Of a stretch of DNA of 64,000 nucleotides, positions 1 to 11,303 are shown piece by piece. Every line of letters begins with the position of its first letter. Positions within the stretch are counted from its first letter, which is position 1. Under the pieces are notes generated by a model. It did no database searches and was not told where the DNA came from. It saw only the letters and a program-made list of their open reading frames with translations. Origin of the DNA: Xanthoparmelia taractica (Eukaryota; Ascomycota; Lecanoromycetes; Lecanorales; Parmeliaceae); NCBI GenBank assembly GCA_033085395.1, contig JANQBS010000129.1, forward strand, positions 48,783 to 112,782, read 5' to 3'. A program made the translations under genes and the position numbers.

Positions 1-844
1 GATCATCTTTACTGGCAAGCCTTGGCTGTGCTCCAGAGTTGTGGTCATGCACTGTAGGCGATGGAGCGTTTTGAGCTCCGCGGTACGATGGGTACGACGT
101 TAAAGAAGGAGTACTGCTTGTCTGTGTAGGATGTGTATAGAGGTGACCAACAGTCGCCATGCCTGAACCCGACGGCATTGCAGATCCACCTTGGCCTTGA
201 TTAGGCGTGATCATGGCTCCAGATGTCTCCGCACGCCGGTGATTACGCCGATAACGGTCCGGTGACGATTTGGCCACGGTGGCATAAGAAGCTGTTTGTA
301 GAGGCGGAAGGCTAAGGTCTGTGGTGGAGAGAGGCCTGGCAGCCAGTTGTGGAGGAGCAGAGGTCATGACTGCAGTGTTGCCGTCCGGGAGGGCTACTGG
401 GCGTGGGCTGTTGCTATTAGGAGCACTCATCTGTACGGAAGATGTGTTGACTACTGGTGGGCGAGGTCGATTGTTTATAGCTGGGCTGTGCAGTGACGCT
501 TGCTGAGCAAGAGGTACTGAGGGTGCAGATGCCGTTCTGGTCTCAAGGGGTGGAGGTTGTACAGCTGTAGGGTGCTGCCGAAGTGGGTTGGAACCGTTGG
601 GCAATATTGGTGGACTAGAAAAGCCATATGGGGAAACTGGCGAGGTGGATGTATGCCCTCTGTAACTCCCAGCTGCCATTCCCCCCACTGAAGTGTTGTA
701 AATATTTCTAGGCATTTGTGGATTCCGTTGATGTTGCTGGCCTTGTGACCCATTCTGAAACGCTTCCGAAGATGAAGGGCGCGTTTGGAGCATTGTCATC
801 GTTGAGGTCGGCGAGGGAAAGGACTGCACCATAGCAGCCATCAT
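1..844 (-). CDS. Partial Ser/Pro/Gln-rich protein of unknown function (C-terminus off the window)
   Basis: An open frame of 281 codons runs leftward from ATG at 844 and leaves the window without a stop, so the C-terminus is missing. Further in-frame ATGs lie at 841 and 832. The visible protein is low in complexity and rich in Ser, Pro, Gln and Thr. It contains a basic patch around residues 187-203 (ATVAKSSPDRYRRNHRR) that stands out from the disordered surroundings. I see no signal peptide, membrane segment or catalytic motif. Codon use is ordinary and the frame has no break. I do not recognise the family. The composition would suit a nuclear or cytoplasmic regulatory or RNA-associated protein, but that is a guess. 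A long leader lies upstream (about 845-1800), containing GT-rich and AT-rich stretches and no convincing exon. Confidence 0.65.
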   Translation of the reverse strand, partial: MMAAMVQSFPSPTSTMTMLQTRPSSSEAFQNGSQGQQHQRNPQMPRNIYNTSVGGMAAGSYRGHTSTSPVSPYGFSSPPILPNGSNPLRQHPTAVQPPPLETRTASAPSVPLAQQASLHSPAINNRPRPPVVNTSSVQMSAPNSNSPRPVALPDGNTAVMTSAPPQLAARPLSTTDLSLPPLQTASYATVAKSSPDRYRRNHRRAETSGAMITPNQGQGGSAMPSGSGMATVGHLYTHPTQTSSTPSLTSYPSYRGAQNAPSPTVHDHNSGAQPRLASKDD

Positions 845-3800
845 GTATGAGGCTTGTATCAATGTTCACTTTCTCTATGACAGCACTGAAGCTTCACAGG
901 ATGATGTAGAGGGTATCTCGGTGGTGGAGTAGAAGGTTGGATTGGGGGACGGATCGGTCAATATGTCTAAGACACGAACAAGTGTCAGCAATGGCAGTCT
1001 AGATGATGATGTAGATACACTCTGAGGCCTCAGTACATGTACACGCTATGCAATGGTCGAAGTGGATGTGGGAACTGTGGTTCGAGGAGTTTCAAGAATT
1101 TAAACTTTTTTTTGCGGGCGAGGCTGCACGTACACGATGGGTGGCAAAGCGGTCACTGAAGGAGAGTGGTATGGTAGCAAGTCGTGTGGCTACTAAGACA
1201 GTGGGTGAGTGGGGGTGGTGATGGTCGTGAGGGTCGATGAGGCCGTGTGGTTGGTCGCAATGAATGAAAAGAGTGTGACTGTACCGTGTTCTGCAGACGT
1301 AGACTTGGAAAATGGCAAAGGTATGTGCAAGGCCAGGAAAGGGCGTGGAAGGAGTAGGATGAGTTGCTCTTCCGGCAGAGAGAAGAGTCAATCATTCACT
1401 CATGATCTCGACTAGCTGGTAGGCAAGTCGAGAAGTTGTGTGAGGTGTTCGTGTGGATGGTGAGAAGGGTTGGGATTAGTTGGTACCCCTGGAGCGTACA
1501 GATTACGGGGTTACGAGTTATCCGTAGCGAGGGTGGGACCGGGTGGAAAGAATGCTAGAACACGCAATTAATTTGGAAATTGGAATGAAAAAACGCGAAT
1601 TAAGACAACTGTTGTGTTGAAAGAAGTTGGTGAAAAGAACAAAGAGGAAGAATGTCGTTGTTTGTTAGGGTTAATTGACTTGGACGTCAGAATGTTAGGT
1701 AGGCAGGAACAAGATAGAGGAGGATTGGGGAGAAAAGTTGAAGGCAAATGACAGGCTCCCCCTAAGTTAATGGTCGGTTGTAGGCATCACTGATTGGCGG
1801 TGCCCCCCGGGGGGAGGAAGAAGACAGACAGGACAGGGATTAGTCTGCTTCAAGTATGGGTGAATCTTGCTTTAAAGTGGTAAGACGCGTTTTCATTTTG
1901 GCGCACAATTTATTCGCTTCTTCACAATTTGTTGGCCACAGCTACAGCAAGTCCAAGCAGGTTCAGCCCGCCGCCTGCAAGCCACTGTCTGTACGAAGTA
2001 CATACTCGACAATAATGCATCTCTACGCATACGTGCAGAATTACCAGTGAAAGATAACTTCTAGCTGCCAGCATTCCATGTAACAGTCTGCGCGATAATC
2101 GACTTGAATTTGTTGGAGGCCTCAGCTTACGTTGGCTCAACCGCGTTTACTATTTTTTGTTTTTTTTTTTTGGATTTTAATTTTATACCCTAACTAATCC
2201 CCCACTATATGAGCCTGAGCCGCACAGACCGAGGGGGAACGAAATCCTTTTTGGTTGTGCTGTTGGTTTGCATGATCGCCCGCTACAAAAACACAAATGC
2301 AGGCTTCCCCTCCACTTGGCAGTGGAATTCGAAACAATAGTAATCTCGAGAATTGCTACAAACGGCCAGAGGAGAGCAATCCTTGTTGGCCCCAATTTCG
2401 CATCAAGAATAATAATCCTTCCTAAGAGAATTGAAGCTAAGATCTCAAATCTTTATACTTTCTTCCTGGTCTCCCCGATCCAAATATCTCTTGGCCCTTT
2501 TCAAGGGTCCCATGAAGCTTTGAGTCGTGAAAATTCGTCATGACACTTCCTTCGCGCGCTGCAGCCGCAAAAGAGTCGGTGAGGGTCTAGAAGTCGGAGT
2601 TTGCTCCTTACTGTGATGGTGTGTGCACTTACTTGACTCTCTTTCTTGCCATCCATAGAATTGATATAGAGAGCAGCTACGGATGCGTATTTGCTATCCG
2701 CCACTCCCGCATGCCCTTTGCCATCGGTGTCTGTACGTCGAGCATCAGTACCAAGTACACACAACATGCTCCTCAACCAATCATTCTCCTCTACCTCCAA
2801 GCTGCAGTCTCGGGACACACTTTATGCATAATTATGACTGGACAGGTGAAAGATCTGTCGAATCCTGGCTCATGCACGGTCTTTCGGGAACAAGAGCGTT
2901 GGTCCGCAGGCATTCTTATCTGCCTTTATGCATCTACAGCCTCCACTGATAAGGCAGTGCCTGTTGTCACGTTGATTCATTAACCATTGCCATTGCCGTT
3001 CAAATTACAGCGCCAACCCACTACCTACAAAAAGGCCCCTCTTCACCTCTCGAGACTACAACATAGCAACTTCTGAAATACTTCCAGCCTTTCTCACTGA
3101 CACATCTGCTACCACGCTTCACCAAAAGTGCCAAGCCTCGGCAATCTTCGCCTAAGGTACTTAATACCCGCAGGCAGCTCGGTCGAACTCGGCCACGAGT
3201 TCAATAACAATAATGATGATATGGCATCAAAACGTCTCAAATTCATGGTTCCGGATGTCAGCTACTAATTACTCTTATAACGTCACGAGCAAATTGCCGA
3301 GATCAAGGGACAAAACTGCGAGATTGCTTCCCCACCAGAACTCCATGCAGACCAAGCAACACCATAGAGCGGCAGCTAGCAAGAACGCGCCAATGAGATT
3401 CTTTTCCTCATCGCGCCGTGTCATTCACCCCACGGGGCCGGTGATTTTTCAAGGTCGAATTGCCTGTCCTTCGTACACCGGCCGAACTCTCATCCTCAAC
3501 TACTTTAGGCCTTGGAAGCAGCAGCAGCAGAGACCCCAAAACGTTGGTAGCCGCGCGTCTTTCCTAAGCTATGCCCAGCGTCCAGCTGGCCAATTCAATC
3601 TCGATACAAAATTGATGTAATGCTCTTGCTAAATCCACAGTATAAGCATGCCCTTCGCAGGGAAGCATGTCAGATTGTGGCACGACGCATTCGTACCATC
3701 TCAGTAGCTGAATTGCTTACCCAACACAGCCAGCGGGAATCCTTCGTGGCTAAAACTCAGCCTCACATGGTTGAAACTTACCATCGGAACATGTTGACAT

Positions 3801-3859
3801 GACTTTAGAATCACTCTCGCTTTTTTGCCCGCAATTGCATATCCTTTCCTCTCCTCAAA
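845..3859. other. Intergenic region, 3.0 kb
   Basis: Probably the leader/promoter of the gene leaving the left edge (to about 1850) and the promoter of the surface-protein gene at 3860. It contains a C6G6 palindrome at about 1805-1816 and a T-run near 2158-2170. Short open frames occur on both strands (for example 3213-3620, 135 aa, with a CAG/CAA run) but none has recognisable domains or a splice partner. I see no gene I can support. Confidence 0.5.
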
Positions 3860-4766
3860 ATGGGGTGTTTTCTGTCTCAGCGTTGTGCTTTGATCTTCTT
3901 AGCTATTATGATAGCAAGAGTAGCAAGCGAGAACTCTGGTGCCAACGGCACCTGGCTGTATCCAGATCCAAGCACAACCCCTACTTTTAACTACCTCGAC
4001 ACATTGAACGCCTCCTGGACGTCCGACTTCTCGACACCATGGCTCCATCTCTGGTGCGGCGTCATCAACGGGAATTCTTCATCTCCAGTACTAGGCGAAC
4101 GTATGACAGAATCCACCTTCCCTTTGCCCTGGCACTCACATTCTAACGCATAAGTCCTAAGTGTACAATCAAACTGCGCCCGCAACGGGTAGTCACACTT
4201 TTCCGCTCAACTACGCGCTCGAACCATTCAGCTGCCACTTTGAACTCTCCCGCCAGGCAGCGGTCGGCTTGGGGCCTCCCTTCGCCATGAGTGGAACCTT
4301 CAACGTCGCAATCCAAAGCAATGAGAAGCCTATATTCTGGACCCAGAGTACCGGCAACCCACCCACCACGAGCACCGCCTCGAACGCAAGCACAAACCCA
4401 GAATCAACAGCATCTCCCACCTCTTCTTCTCCTTCCAACTCTACAGCCAAAACACAAACTCCCGGGAGCAACGGCCTCAGCCAAGGCGCGAAAATAGGCA
4501 TAGGAGTCGGCGTGACATTGGGAGTTTTGGCATTGATCATCACCGCCGCTGCCTTTTTCTGGCTCCGACGGCGGAAAAACACAACCAAGACGTCAGCGAC
4601 ATCAAAAGCGACAGAAACTTATAAAACCCCGCCGCGAACTCAAGAATACGCGTCCAGTAAATTCGTGCGATCGGAAATGCCGGCGACTGCGCAAGTGCAT
4701 GAAAAGGATGGGGCGCCGGTGGCCGCCATGCAGAAGATAGGGGAGCTGGAGGCTCCGAGATATTAG
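3860..4766 (+). CDS. Fungal single-pass surface protein (signal peptide, Ser/Thr stalk, TM)
   Basis: Two exons, 3860-4100 and 4162-4766, join to 281 aa. The 61-nt intron has GTATGA, a CTAAC branch and AAG, and only this acceptor keeps the frame. Residues 1-23 form a signal peptide. A lumenal/extracellular domain of about 100 residues follows, with aromatic-rich motifs (WLYPDPST, TPWLHLWC) and several N-x-S/T sites. Then comes a Ser/Thr/Pro-rich stalk, one TM helix (from about IGIGVGVTLGVLAL) stopped by WLRRRK, and a cytosolic tail of about 60 residues. This is the layout of the many Pezizomycotina SKG6/Mid2-like stalked membrane proteins, often thought to be wall sensors. The exact function is unknown. 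Confidence is high for the structure and low for the role. Confidence 0.75.
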
Positions 4767-5342
4767 GGGCTCGTGATTTTTTGAGTACTGGCTCACTCAG
4801 TACGAAGTAGGTAGGGTCTCCCTTGCTAAGCAGAAGCTCGATGGATGCATTACAAAGTAAGACAGACCTTTTAAGCTCGTTGGTGTTGGCGCACCTACGA
4901 TCGCGAGCCGATTGAAAGGGCGGTGTTCTAGACGTTGAGTTTTTGCCGCATTGGAGCGCGAGACAGTTTGTAGAGGAGGGTCATGTCTCAGGGCAAGCGG
5001 GTCTGGGTCATATAACTCTTTTAGGGAATTCGTTTTGTTACCTATGATCAGAGACCATCACGGAACAGGCGAGGGCCAAGGCGGCGTTTCATCGATTCAC
5101 ATTTTGGACGAACATTCTATGCGTTTCCTCAAGGGTATGTATACTCTAGAGCATTCATGATCCCAGGGTCAGCTCCGGTCTACGTTTTAGGTCGAGAAAC
5201 CATTTGTACTATGTATAACCCCGAATCCTAAAATCACACATCACCTAACCTTGCCCTTCCAATGCCTGCTATGCTCCCCAGCCCCAACTCCCCCCAACCC
5301 TCCCTCCCTCCCCCCCCTCTCCCCAACCCCAAAACACCCCCC
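4767..5342. other. Intergenic, convergent 3' ends
   Basis: Lies between the 3' ends of the surface-protein gene (plus) and the GTPase gene (minus). The part nearest 5250 becomes strongly C-rich on the plus strand, continuing into the GTPase coding region. No feature seen. Confidence 0.5.
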
Positions 5343-6219
5343 CTACCTCAACACCGGCCCCCTCCCCTCCCTATTCCACCGCACCCGACTCCCCACCCAC
5401 TCCACCGCCTCCCTAACCCCATCCCCCCTCAACGCACTAACAGGCAAAACCCTACTATCCCTCACCCCGCCCCCCCTCTCCCCCTCAAACACCCTCCTAA
5501 CCAACCCCTCCTTAATCCTCACCGTCTCCACGCAATCCTCTCTATCCTGCTTATTCGCCAGCACGAGCAAAGGTATGGACGCGGTGCTGGGATGCGAGAG
5601 GACGGATTCGAGCGTGCGGCGGCATTCGTCTAGGCGTCCTTCGTTGTCGACTTGGCCTTCCCCTTCCCCGTTGTTGATTTTCGGGTTTTGAACATCGGAT
5701 GCAGATAGAGAGGAGGAGGAGGGAAAGGGGGAAGGGGAAGGAGAAGGAGGAGAATTTCCAACGTCACACCCGTCGACTACGAACACGATGGCGTGGCAGA
5801 CGGAATAGTAGCTCGTCCACATGGAGCGCAGGGCGTGCTGGCCGCCCACGTCCCAGATCTTGAGGTACGTGTTTTCGAGGGAGATGGTGGCGACGTTTTG
5901 GCCTACTGTGGGCACGGTGGGTTTGGTGGGTTGGGGGGTGGCGTTGTAGAGGGATTTTATGGTGGAGAGGAGGGTTGTTTTGCCGGCGTTGTCGAGGCCG
6001 AGGAGGAGGATGGAGTATTCTGTTGAGAGGAGAAGGGGGGGGTTAGTGGGGGGTTAGGCTGGGCTTTTGGGGGGGGTGGGGGGAAGGGCATTGGTAGATG
6101 GAGGCGAGGGGAGTTGGAGATGTTGAAGGTGCTGTGGTGGGAGAATGATGGGGGTTGACGGAGGTAATACCTTCTTTAGCTGTGGCCCAGAAGTAAATGC
6201 TCTTCGCTAAGTGGTACAT
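5343..6219 (-). CDS. ARFRP1: ARFRP1/yeast-Arl3-type small GTPase
   Basis: Two exons, 6219-6171 and 6019-5343 (intron 151 nt), encode 241 aa. Exon 1 gives MYHLAKSIYFWATAKE. Exon 2 continues with the P-loop GLDNAGKT, switch II WDVGGQ, the guanine-specificity motif NKQD and the C-terminal SAL motif. Members of this family are Golgi/TGN GTPases that recruit Arl1 and golgins. They lack the Gly2 myristoylation site of ARFs and instead carry an N-terminally acetylated Met plus aromatic residue that binds Sys1. The Met-Tyr start here fits that. Odd feature: an insertion of about 40 residues (Ser/Pro-rich, then Asn/Gly/Glu-rich) sits between the switch II region and NKQD, making the protein longer than the usual ~200 aa. 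Third positions are extremely C-rich on the coding strand. Confidence 0.88.
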
Positions 6220-6781
6220 CCTGGCTAGACGACGCGGCTTATGGGAGGTCTGCGCAAGGGGAGCTGCTCAGGGTCCCGGTGCATAGAGCGGTAGCATGTC
6301 TTGATTGTCATCGTGAATGCATGTCGAACACTTGGAGCAAATGCGTACAGCTTACTGAGCTTCTGAGCAAGCTCGGTACATTAGGCTAGATCTGTAGGGC
6401 TGAATCGGAGACGCTAAGGCATGCTACGAGTGTACCCCGAACTTTGACATTCACACTCTCGTGATATTTTCCGGCATCTGTCGCGGCTGCATTCTCATCG
6501 CTGCATCTCTTACAGTGGTCTATCTTGGGTGTGGTCGCGTACTGTGATACACAGACTTCGGTGCCGAGACCTGTTGGCAGCCTGACACCGTGGAGATTAT
6601 GGCGTTCTTCCATTGGCCATCCTTATCTAGCATGTTGCATGTATACTTCTCTACAGAACTGTTTCCTCCACCGCTCATATCTCCTTGCTTTCCAATCTCC
6701 TCCAGTCTCTTCACCACCCTCATATCTCCCTTCTTTTCAGCCTCTTTTCATCTAAGTCTACAAAAGCATAGTCGATCCTCG
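6220..6781. other. Intergenic between GTPase and OMT relic
   Basis: Holds the GTPase promoter. Only short unrelated open frames on both strands, no domain seen. Confidence 0.45.
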
Positions 6782-8196
6782 GATTCTCATAGCCCAGACA
6801 CGAGCCTCCGAGCTCGCATCGTTTCTCTCAAGAAGGAGCACCAAGCTTTGTCAAAAGATTTCGCCCAAGACGAACAACCACGCAGGAAATTGCTCGGTGT
6901 AATTCAGCAAGCAACAGCTATGCTTGAGGACCCTTCAGAGACTATATAGAAGCTTCTACTTCGGGCAAATGCCCTCTTCAAATACCAGCAGCAAGATCTA
7001 GCAAAGATGATTATGTTCTCGCCGACAATAAGCCCCATCTGAGTGTCTCTATCAGGACTGCCAATGAAATGGGTTTGTCCGATGCTCTCAATGAGAGCCA
7101 GAGGCCAAAGGGAGCCACTGGGCTCGCGAGCAGCACTGGTGGTGACAAGCTGCTCATCGGAATCTCAATCTTGGTCTCATCATGTTGGGAGTCGGCAGTC
7201 ACTCTTTCTAACCCACATTCTAAGACCACTGGCTGCCACGCATGTGGTAATTGAGACGGCTTATGAGACTTACGCAGCTGGGCCTGTTTCGAAAGCATCG
7301 CCAACCCAGCGCTATTAGAAGATTTCCAGTTCCTGTCCATTTTTCGTTGAATTGTTCCGTACAGACGCTGACATGGCCCTGTAGGCACGATGAGGGAGCG
7401 CTCTGTTGTAACAAGTTTCACGAGTTCCTATTGCAGACAGGGTACAAGAACTTTGAAGACCCTATCTGCGCCTTTCAATATGCAGAAAACATTCAACTGC
7501 CATTCTTCCCCTGGATGATGCAGCACTCCACGAAACTCACCAGCTTCCTTACTATGCCGGAGGACTGGCGAATTGGCACAGCCTAATGGTTTGAGATGTT
7601 CTCTACCGAAGAGTTACTCTTTAAAGGGGCAAAGACAGAGGTTGAAGACTCTACATTGCTTGTGGACGTCGCTGGGCGCCCTAGGTACGATATCCAAACC
7701 TTCAAAGATCGCTTCGCGAACCAGCCCGGACTACAGGATCTTTCTTCTGTTGTTAATGGTATCCAAGAGCTTCACCCAAATATCGTGAGAATGAAATATG
7801 ACTTCTTTACCAAGCAGCCAACTAAAGGTAGGCGATGAACACCAGACATCATATGCATGCATCTACACTGCTCTAAGATCTTCGTTAGGAGCCCGAGCTT
7901 ACCACTTCAGCTCAATCTGCCTCGACTGGTCCGACACAAAATGTCGCCAACTCCTCAGTAACACCGTCGCTGCCATAGACCCGGGCTATTCCACGATCCT
8001 GATCAACGACTGGGTCTTGCCCGATACCAGCAGTCCCCTCGTCCCGGCCCTCCTCGATATCCAGGCGCTTTCCGGCATGGAACGGACGCACACACAGTGG
8101 AAGTAGCTGTTGGAATCGGTGGGTTTGGAGATTGTCAGGTTTCGCACTGTCGGTAAGGAAACCGAGGGCTTGATTAAGCATGTAAGGAAGTTGTAG
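6782..8196 (+). pseudogene. Decayed O-methyltransferase (fungal secondary-metabolism type)
   Basis: Fragments in several plus-strand frames line up, in order, with the class of SAM-dependent O-methyltransferases that includes the sterigmatocystin/aflatoxin-pathway enzymes. In order they are: an N-terminal helical dimerisation segment (about 6800-7010); ANEMGLSDALNE (about 7058); LPFFPWMMQH (about 7497); ELLFKGAKTEVED then LLVDVAG (about 7611-7670), where the glycine-rich SAM loop is damaged; SVVNGIQELHP (about 7748); DWSDTKCRQLLSN (about 7924); LINDWVLPD (about 8002); and MERTHTQWK followed by TAG at 8104-8106, LLESVGLEIVRF and a final TAG at 8194-8196. The reading frame changes at least three times, stops intervene and parts are missing. 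Introns alone cannot repair this. No other biosynthetic genes adjoin it. Confidence 0.85.
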
Positions 8197-8897
8197 GGAA
8201 CCTTCGACTTTGCAGGCCGAGGTAGTATCATGCCTAGCGATGAGGATCGTCAAGCTACGGCGTTGTCGCAAACTTACAAAAACTCCCTGCAGTCAACGCT
8301 TACTCAAGACCAGACACTGGCGGACCTTCAAAACCGTCAAACTCAGATCTTCCATTTACCTTTCTGACGGTCGCAAATCACGTTCTGTAGCGCCAGTGGT
8401 AGACCGCAGTCGCAACACTTACAAAAACGCACTCTGCTATACAAATAGATCCTCTTCCTCGCAGCACTATTCTGATTACGCCAAGCATTACTGCTGCCAA
8501 AATGCGCCGCATAACGACTTTGTTTCAAATATGAGGATTCAAGGCTGAGTGAGGATGCCAAGTAGGGCTGAAAAAAGAAAGATGATGGATCGCGGATTGT
8601 GGGTGGCTTAGCCGAAGCCCTGAGACGGTCAGATTAGAATAGGGGGCTTCCGTCAGCTGTGCGCATGAGGAGGAACGACTATCAATAGGACTCATGTTGG
8701 GAGGATGATATTACTGTATATCTGACTTTCATTCCATCACACATGTTTCGCTGTTCTTACTTGCGCGTGACCTTCTGTTCTTCTTCTTCTTTTCCTTCTT
8801 GCAGATACTCTCCGCACTGTCGATACCAAGGTACTTCTTTAAGATCTCTTAACGCTCGTTATATAAACAAAAGCAATATCATACCACCATCCACACC
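8197..8897. other. Intergenic
   Basis: Two imperfect copies of a short motif (around 8264-8285 and 8410-8435, sharing TCGCAA and ACTTACAAAAAC) suggest a small degenerate repeat. The last ~180 nt look like a promoter/5' UTR, with CT-rich tracts before the ATG at 8898. No gene seen. Confidence 0.4.
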
Positions 8898-9491
8898 ATG
8901 CCCATCTTCCCCATCCCCCCCGGCCTCACCGCCCGCCTCAACACCACCCTCCCACCCTACAGTTCCGCAGCCGCGGACCCCCCACCACCTCTCTCCATAA
9001 CCCGCCCAGAATCAATACCACTGCCCCTTTCTCCATTGCCATCGCCATCGCCATACCCAGCACCAACAGCGCCTTCAACCTCACACCCAACCTCTACCTC
9101 AACAGCGCAAATCCCCCCACCACCACCACCACCACCCGAATACTCCCCGTCAGTTTACTCGCAAAACCGCCTCTCGCACCAGCACCTATCAACCAACGCC
9201 ACGGAGCTCGGCTTCCCCAGCTCGCCCGTACGGCCGTCGGCGAAGAAACATGCGGGCCATTTCATGGAGAGCCGGTCCGATCTTTCGATGCGGGTGGATT
9301 TGGAAGCGGGGACGGGAGGAGGAGGAGGAGCGGCGAAGGGAAAGGGTGCTTTTAAATTGTATCCGGTGGCGACGGAGAGGGATGTGGAGAGGCTTTATTG
9401 GAAGAGGGCGGTGGTGGGGTTGGGGATTGCGTTGGTGGTGGTGATTGTGGTTGTGGTGGCGGTGGGGGTGAGTTTGAAGGCGAGGGGGTAG
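8898..9491 (+). CDS. Small Pro-rich tail-anchored membrane protein
   Basis: Single-exon frame of 197 aa, with ATG in a good fungal context (cacaccATG). Residues ~1-95 are highly Pro/Ser/Thr-rich with a run of eight prolines (about residues 73-80). A hydrophilic middle follows, then one hydrophobic helix close to the C-terminus (about residues 169-192, Val-rich) ending SLKARG. With no signal peptide this is the topology of a tail-anchored (or type II/III) membrane protein with a cytosolic N-terminus. I do not recognise the family. Strong strand asymmetry (C-rich at the 5' half, G-rich at the 3' half) accompanies the low-complexity coding. The neighbour at 10240-10683 has the same layout on the other strand. 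Confidence 0.6.
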   Translation: MPIFPIPPGLTARLNTTLPPYSSAAADPPPPLSITRPESIPLPLSPLPSPSPYPAPTAPSTSHPTSTSTAQIPPPPPPPPEYSPSVYSQNRLSHQHLSTNATELGFPSSPVRPSAKKHAGHFMESRSDLSMRVDLEAGTGGGGGAAKGKGAFKLYPVATERDVERLYWKRAVVGLGIALVVVIVVVVAVGVSLKARG

Positions 9492-10239
9492 TTATCGGGT
9501 GATGGGGTTGGGGGTGTGTTGGGGAGATTGGTTCGAGATTCGTCTTGGAATTGTACATGTAGTGATGGGTACATTGTTGGGAGCTGGCGCGGCGTTCAGC
9601 GAGTTCGGTATAGGAACGGCAAAACAGGCGGTTGTGTAGTTGTTATTCTCAATGTACAGAATATCTTGACATGTGGAGCCCAATTATTCAGGCATTCGTG
9701 CATTGTGGCATTTGCTGCAATTGTATGCGGATGAATCATGGCTGTCTTTGAAGCCTGTATTGAGCACCTCGAAGAAGCAAATCGTACTTCTTCTCGTCGG
9801 CTGTACGGAAGCCGGCGACTAAGTAGCATAGTCTGCACATAAGTCGTCTATTATAGCGGGTTCTAATCGCGCAAATGACCGGTATTGCATCACTTAGTTG
9901 GACCTGAGACTGTCGGAACTGGCGCTACCACATCTGCTGCGCTTGGAGTCGTTGAACTTGAGTCATACGCCATGAAGATCGGTTCACCTTTCTGACTGTA
10001 CCAAAGGGTACAATTACTGAGGGTAGGGAGTAAAGAAGGCTTTTCTTTAGGGTGGTTGTTTCAGCAGATCCTTGAGGGCTGTTCGGTTCGCGGTTCTTGA
10101 GGGAAGAAATGTATGATGACTAGTCCGTATAGAACTTTCGATAAGCTCAGAGGCTGCCGATGTAGCGCGCGATTTTTGCTTGTCTGTGTTCTGGTGCTAC
10201 GCTGAGTCATGGCACACGAGCCCCTCAGTCCGACTTCTC
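9492..10239. other. Intergenic, convergent 3' ends
   Basis: Contains the 3' ends of the two small membrane-protein genes. No further feature seen. Confidence 0.45.
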
Positions 10240-10683
10240 TCACTCATTGAGATGACCAACAATCTCAATAATCACCACCACAATGAATATCGCAACCAGT
10301 AGAAACGCCAACAGTATAAAGCAAGCCAGCGATCTATTTTTGCGTTCGCGAAGGCGAGACCGTCGGACAGTGCGCTCGACGTGGAAAAGAGCGGCTTCGG
10401 ACTGTCCAGGCCACGGCACAGATGGCCTGGGTGGCGAATACGCTGGTAATGAAGCGTCGTCTTCATTGGGTTGTGCCTCCAGTACAGTGGCTTCGACGCA
10501 GCCAGGTGGTTTGACTCCTGGTATATGTGCCGGGGTAGGGTAGGCGGGGCCGTAGGTTGGAGATGACATTGGCGAGGTGCCGGGGTTGTTGAGCTGTTGA
10601 TTCAATGGTGAACGGCCGGACCTGCCGTTGGATACGCTGGTAATACAGAGACGAAGACCAAGTGAACAATGCGTGAAGCTCAC
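10240..10683 (-). CDS. Small Pro-rich protein with C-terminal TM segment
   Basis: Open frame of 147 aa from ATG 10683, with an alternative start at 10569 (residue 39). The N-terminal two thirds are Pro/Ser-rich (YPTPAHIPG, LPAYSPPRPS). A basic stretch RRSRLRERKNR follows, then a TM helix (FILLAFLLVAIFIVVVIIEIV) and the short tail GHLNE. The basic patch before the helix predicts a cytosolic N-terminus, that is a tail-anchored protein. LPAYSPP resembles a WW/Nedd4-binding PY-like motif (PPxY is not exact). The first ~38 residues are not obviously protein-like, so the real start may be 10569 or an upstream exon. Function unknown. Confidence 0.5.
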   Translation of the reverse strand: MSFTHCSLGLRLCITSVSNGRSGRSPLNQQLNNPGTSPMSSPTYGPAYPTPAHIPGVKPPGCVEATVLEAQPNEDDASLPAYSPPRPSVPWPGQSEAALFHVERTVRRSRLRERKNRSLACFILLAFLLVAIFIVVVIIEIVGHLNE

Positions 10684-11303
10684 GAAAGGACGTGTACTTG
10701 AAATTGGAGATTACACACATCGTAAAGGAGCACATAGCATCCAAAATGTATACTGGTCAAGTCAACGATAGTTTGAGCCAGCGCTTATCAAGGTTGGGGC
10801 CTAGAAATCCGCAGCAAGGCTTTTAGTGAGCAATTGTGCGACCTCGGGGGTAAATCGTGCTGCGCCACGATCGCAACAGCAACAGTTCAAGAAAACCATC
10901 GAATCACAGTCTCGTGGTCCAGAAACTGAAAACGGCATCAAAGTAGCGGACGAGCTTAGAGGGTAAATAGGCTGACCACAGCCTTATCAAATGCGCGTGG
11001 CATAAGCCCAGCGGCTGGCCAGTGCGCCTGCAGCAACATTCCTGTCACCACCCCACCCGTGGCTCTTTCTAATTAACCGAGCCCGCTGCTGATTAGTTGC
11101 TATGTGTTCAGGCTGCGCATCGGATTTATTTTTGCGACGTGGCTTTCAGTAATAGTCCTCGTCTGTCCCGCGATGGCAACACCGAGAGAACGCCCTTGCG
11201 AACAAGAACCTCTCGCACATACAATCCAGGGATGCCCTTGGAGACTTAAAAGTAACGTGAAAGAGCTTCTTCGCCCCTGTGATTGGGACATAGGACAGAT
11301 GCT
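10684..11303. other. Intergenic
   Basis: Lies upstream of the minus-strand Pro-rich gene and downstream of the CorA-like gene. No supported feature. Confidence 0.4.

Noticed and set aside
3213..3620. 135-aa plus-strand frame with Gln run
   Set aside because: No domain, no signal peptide, composition not protein-like, and no splice partner. Probably chance.
5251..5691. Pro/Ser-rich plus-strand frames (146 and 123 aa)
   Set aside because: Antisense shadows of the C-rich GTPase coding strand.
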